Below the pieces are notes generated by a model. That model had not been told where the DNA came from. It saw only the letters and a list, made by a program, of their open reading frames with translations, and searched no databases. A stretch of DNA of 64,000 bases from Alphaproteobacteria bacterium (GTDB lineage: Bacteria; Myxococcota_A; UBA796; GCA-2862545): the NCBI GenBank assembly GCA_020632925.1, contig JACKER010000018.1, positions 101,848 through 165,847 of the forward strand. The letters are read 5' to 3'. Each line of letters begins with the position of its first letter. Positions within the stretch are counted from its first letter, which is position 1. Both the position numbers and the translations under genes were made by a program. Shown here piece by piece: positions 60,929 to 64,000 of the stretch.

Positions 60929-61942
60929 ATGATCACCGTGGCACTGGACGGGATGGGCGGGGACAACGGCATGGACGCCACGGTGGCCGGTGCGGCGGCG
61001 CTGTCGGTGGAGCCCGGCGACGTGTCCGTCCTCCTCGTGGGCGACGTGCGGGCCCTGTCGGAGCGGCTGGACCGCCTGAGGTACGACCCGGGGCGGCTGT
61101 CGGTGGTGGCGGCCGAGGGGTGTGTGGGCATGGGCGACGATCCGCGCGCCGCACTGGAGCGCATGCCGCACGCGTCCATCTCGGTCGCGGCTCGCCTGGT
61201 GCGGGACGGAGACGCGCAGGCGCTGGTGTCGGCGGGCCACACGGGCGCCACCATCCTGGCGTCCTCCGAGACCTTCCGCCGCCTCCCCGGCGTGCGGCGT
61301 GCGGCGCTGGCAGCGGTGTACCCGACGGAGCATCGGCACGGGCCCAAGAAGGACCCGTTCGCGCTGATGCTCGACGTGGGGGCGACGCTCGACGCGACGG
61401 CGGAGGACCTCCGCTCGTTCGCGGTGATGGGCTCGGCCTACTCGAGCATCGTCAGCGAGATCCCGAGGCCGCGCGTGGCGTTGCTCTCCAACGGGACGGA
61501 GCCCAACAAGGGCACGAAGGCCATCGTCGAGGCCCACCGGCTCCTGACCGCCTCGCCGCTGCACTTCGTCGGCAACGTCGAGGGGCTCGAGATCCCCCGA
61601 GGCACGGTGGACGTCATCGTCTGCGACGGCTTCCTCGGAAACGTCGTGCTCAAGATGCTCGAAGGCGTGTCCGAGGTGTTCCGGGACGTGGCGCGCCAGG
61701 CGAGCAGCCGTCGGCTCCAGTGGGCGCTCGGCCTGGCGATGCTGGGCGGAGGGCTGCGCGAGCTGAAGCGCCTGACGGACTGGAAGATGTACGGTGGCGC
61801 GCCGCTGCTGGGCCTCGATCAGGTCGTGATCAAGGCGCATGGCCGGTCGGAGACCCGCGCGATCCGCAACGCCATCAAGGTGGCGGCGAAGACCGTGCGC
61901 GGTGGTCTCATCCAGCGCATCCAACAGGAAGGCGCTCCCTGA
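60929..61942 (+). CDS. plsX: Phosphate acyltransferase PlsX
   Basis: Makes acyl-phosphate from acyl-ACP for phospholipid synthesis (with PlsY). The 337-residue product has ITVALDGMGGDNG at the start, the SAGHTGATILAS motif, NGTEPNKG, VDVIVCDGFLGNVVLKMLEG and YGGAPLLGLDQVVIKAHGRS, all diagnostic. Start at ATG 60929; the upstream region is G-rich without a clear Shine-Dalgarno site. The usual neighbours rpmF and fabH are absent: cysC lies upstream (divergent) and the hairpin cluster lies downstream. Confidence 0.95.
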   Translation: MITVALDGMGGDNGMDATVAGAAALSVEPGDVSVLLVGDVRALSERLDRLRYDPGRLSVVAAEGCVGMGDDPRAALERMPHASISVAARLVRDGDAQALVSAGHTGATILASSETFRRLPGVRRAALAAVYPTEHRHGPKKDPFALMLDVGATLDATAEDLRSFAVMGSAYSSIVSEIPRPRVALLSNGTEPNKGTKAIVEAHRLLTASPLHFVGNVEGLEIPRGTVDVIVCDGFLGNVVLKMLEGVSEVFRDVARQASSRRLQWALGLAMLGGGLRELKRLTDWKMYGGAPLLGLDQVVIKAHGRSETRAIRNAIKVAAKTVRGGLIQRIQQEGAP

Positions 61943-62009
61943 GGAGCCTGCGGGCGTGTGCGTTACGCGCCGGGCTTTCGGGCGACCCCGCGCCAGGGGG
62001 ACCGGAGGG

Positions 62010-62090
62010 CGGCCGCAGGCCGGTCCCGCCCGAAGGGCGGACGGAGGCCGAATGGCCGACCCCGCAGGGGCCCCGGTGCCCCGCAGGGGC
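62010..62090. repeat. Cluster of five short GNA-loop hairpins
   Basis: Five perfect small stem-loops follow in 81 bases: CGGCC-GCA-GGCCG (62010-62022), CCGCCC-GAA-GGGCGG (62026-62040), GGCC-GAAT-GGCC (62046-62057), CCCC-GCA-GGGG (62060-62070) and GCCCC-GCA-GGGGC (62078-62090). The first is flanked by ACCGG/CCGGT. The CCCCGCAGGGG unit recurs twice. They lie between convergent plsX and the RNA-binding protein gene, in the 3' untranslated part of both, in a 259-base gap with no gene. Confidence 0.75.
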
Positions 62091-62201
62091 AGGCGCCCGG
62101 ATCGACCGGAGTACCTGGAATCGATCGCTCGTCGAGCTCGGGTCCGGTGCCATCCTGGTCACCAGCCACGAACGCTCGATCTCTCCCGAGCGGTGCTACG
62201 C

Positions 62202-63101
<900 letters not shown>

Positions 63102-63183
63102 GACTCTCTTGTTCCGCCGGATCGACCGGCATGGTGTGACCCGGCGAATGTAGCACGTCTGGCGGGTGCGCCGCCAGGGACGG

Positions 63184-64000
63184 TCAAGATCCCTCGCTCG
63201 CTCGTAGGAAGCCCAGGAAGTCCGGGGCGGCGGAAGGGCGGGGATCGGGCGGCAACGATCCGAGGTGGCGCAAAGCGACCTCGGTGGTGGCGCGCAGCGA
63301 GGCGCACCCAGGGTGATCGAGCGCCTCGAGCACGGCGGTGCCGGACACCACCCCGCGTCGGACGAGGTCCTGAAGCTGGCTCGCGGCGGGCCTCGGCTCG
63401 AGCCCGTTCGCTTCGGCGACCGTGGCCAGCGCGCCCGGCCCGAGGCGGCCCCGCAGGCGGAGCACCGCCGCCGCCTGGAACCAGGACGCGACCGGCGTGA
63501 CACGCCTGCCCAACAGGTGGAAGCGCTGGAGGGGGACGCCACGATCGAGGCGGATGAAGATGTCCTCGACGGCGGGTGCCGCGTGGATGCGGCGCAACGC
63601 CTCCGCCGAGACCTCGATGGCGTCCGGGTAGGCGCCGCCGGCCTGGAGGATGGCCCGCACCTCGCGCTCGCCGATCTCCCCTGCGACGGCGGCCGCGTAA
63701 ACGGCATACACCAGGCCGTCGACCTCCGCGTCGTCTCCGAAGAGCGTCTCGTGGTCGTCGGGCGCCGCCTGGGTTCGCTCCCGGAGGAGGTTGGGCAGCT
63801 TGTACCCCAGCTGTCCGCGGACGGCGCGGAACCGGCCGCGACGGAGGTTCCCGAGGTTGTCCTTGAGGATGAGCCGGTCGACGCGGATGCCGTCGAGCTT
63901 GAGCTTCTCCTCCAGCACGGCGCGCATCTGCAGGGGAGACCCCGAGATCACGACGCGGCGCGAGTGCGGATCGTGCATCTGCAACGCGCGCACCAGGGCG
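63184..64000 (-). CDS. HAD-like phosphatase (App1/DUF2183-like), 5' end beyond the window
   Basis: The frame is open through the right edge, so the N-terminus (with the nucleophile Asp motif) is missing; at least 272 residues are visible. HAD landmarks follow: motif II VVISGSPLQM, a lysine region LKDNLGNL...GQLGYKLPNLL and motif IV LFGDDAEVDGLVY with the acid pair. The arrangement and spacing resemble App1-type (phosphatidate phosphatase) domains. A C-terminal helical part of about 150 residues is unassigned. Substrate is inferred, not shown. It is 83 bases upstream of the RRM gene on the same strand. Confidence 0.65.
   Translation of the reverse strand, partial: ALVRALQMHDPHSRRVVISGSPLQMRAVLEEKLKLDGIRVDRLILKDNLGNLRRGRFRAVRGQLGYKLPNLLRERTQAAPDDHETLFGDDAEVDGLVYAVYAAAVAGEIGEREVRAILQAGGAYPDAIEVSAEALRRIHAAPAVEDIFIRLDRGVPLQRFHLLGRRVTPVASWFQAAAVLRLRGRLGPGALATVAEANGLEPRPAASQLQDLVRRGVVSGTAVLEALDHPGCASLRATTEVALRHLGSLPPDPRPSAAPDFLGFLRASEGS

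Overview
The window is about 64 kb of very GC-rich chromosomal DNA from a diderm (Gram-negative-type) bacterium. Support for a diderm comes from the TamA/TamB outer-membrane assembly pair, tolQRAB, two GT9 heptosyltransferase-like enzymes, a beta-barrel protein and several lipoproteins. The His-Thr-Gly/Ser-rich lipoprotein linker, the many secreted unknowns, a bifunctional Rel, an RRM protein and a bacterial FAN1 nuclease point to the Myxococcota or a related former deltaproteobacterial lineage. That assignment is inference from gene style; no rRNA is present. I found no transposase, prophage, CRISPR array or plasmid function, so this looks like core chromosome with an unusual share of lineage-specific envelope genes.

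Layout. 1-4.4 kb: a partial secreted protein and a YbjN-like protein (minus), then a coupled aroK-aroB-lipoprotein-TPR-aroQ run. 4.4-7.8 kb: accB-accC and a GHL10-type lipoprotein. 7.8-16 kb (minus): beta-propeller lipoprotein, tamA, tamB, with tRNA-Gly(CCC) beside tamB. 16.2-21 kb (minus): tolQ-tolR-tolA-tolB-ppx and a small anchored protein. 21-26.3 kb (minus): an MreB-like protein, a small protein, glgA, an EcsC-family protein and a FAN1-type nuclease. 26.4-28.9 kb: an M48 metalloprotease lipoprotein and a PpiD-like chaperone. 28.9-31.3 kb: the longest non-coding gap, an alpha/beta hydrolase lacking its serine nucleophile, a tiny HTH protein and a lipoprotein.

31.4-39.2 kb: ffh followed by five glycosyltransferases and an adenine DNA methyltransferase, almost all stop-start coupled. 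39.3-43.1 kb: yicC-gmk-rel, without rpoZ between gmk and rel. 43.1-47.9 kb (minus): beta-barrel, Cys-rich lipoprotein and a class A PBP with a fused zinc ribbon. 48.1-54.6 kb: an S41 protease with a long Ig-like tail, a membrane protein, an atypical sulfatase-fold protein and an FAD oxidoreductase. 54.7-59.6 kb: three GT-C-like membrane glycosyltransferases. 59.7-64 kb: an unknown protein, cysC, plsX, a hairpin cluster, an RRM/glycine-rich RNA-binding protein and a partial HAD-like protein.

Most of the window serves the envelope: outer-membrane protein insertion and lipid transport (tamAB), envelope constriction (tol), periplasmic quality control (M48, PpiD, S41), peptidoglycan synthesis (PBP1A), LPS core or glycan assembly (GT9, GT4, GT-C) and lipid precursors (accBC, plsX). 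Expression seems to rely on translational coupling: at least fifteen adjacent gene pairs overlap as ATGA, GTGA or TGATG.
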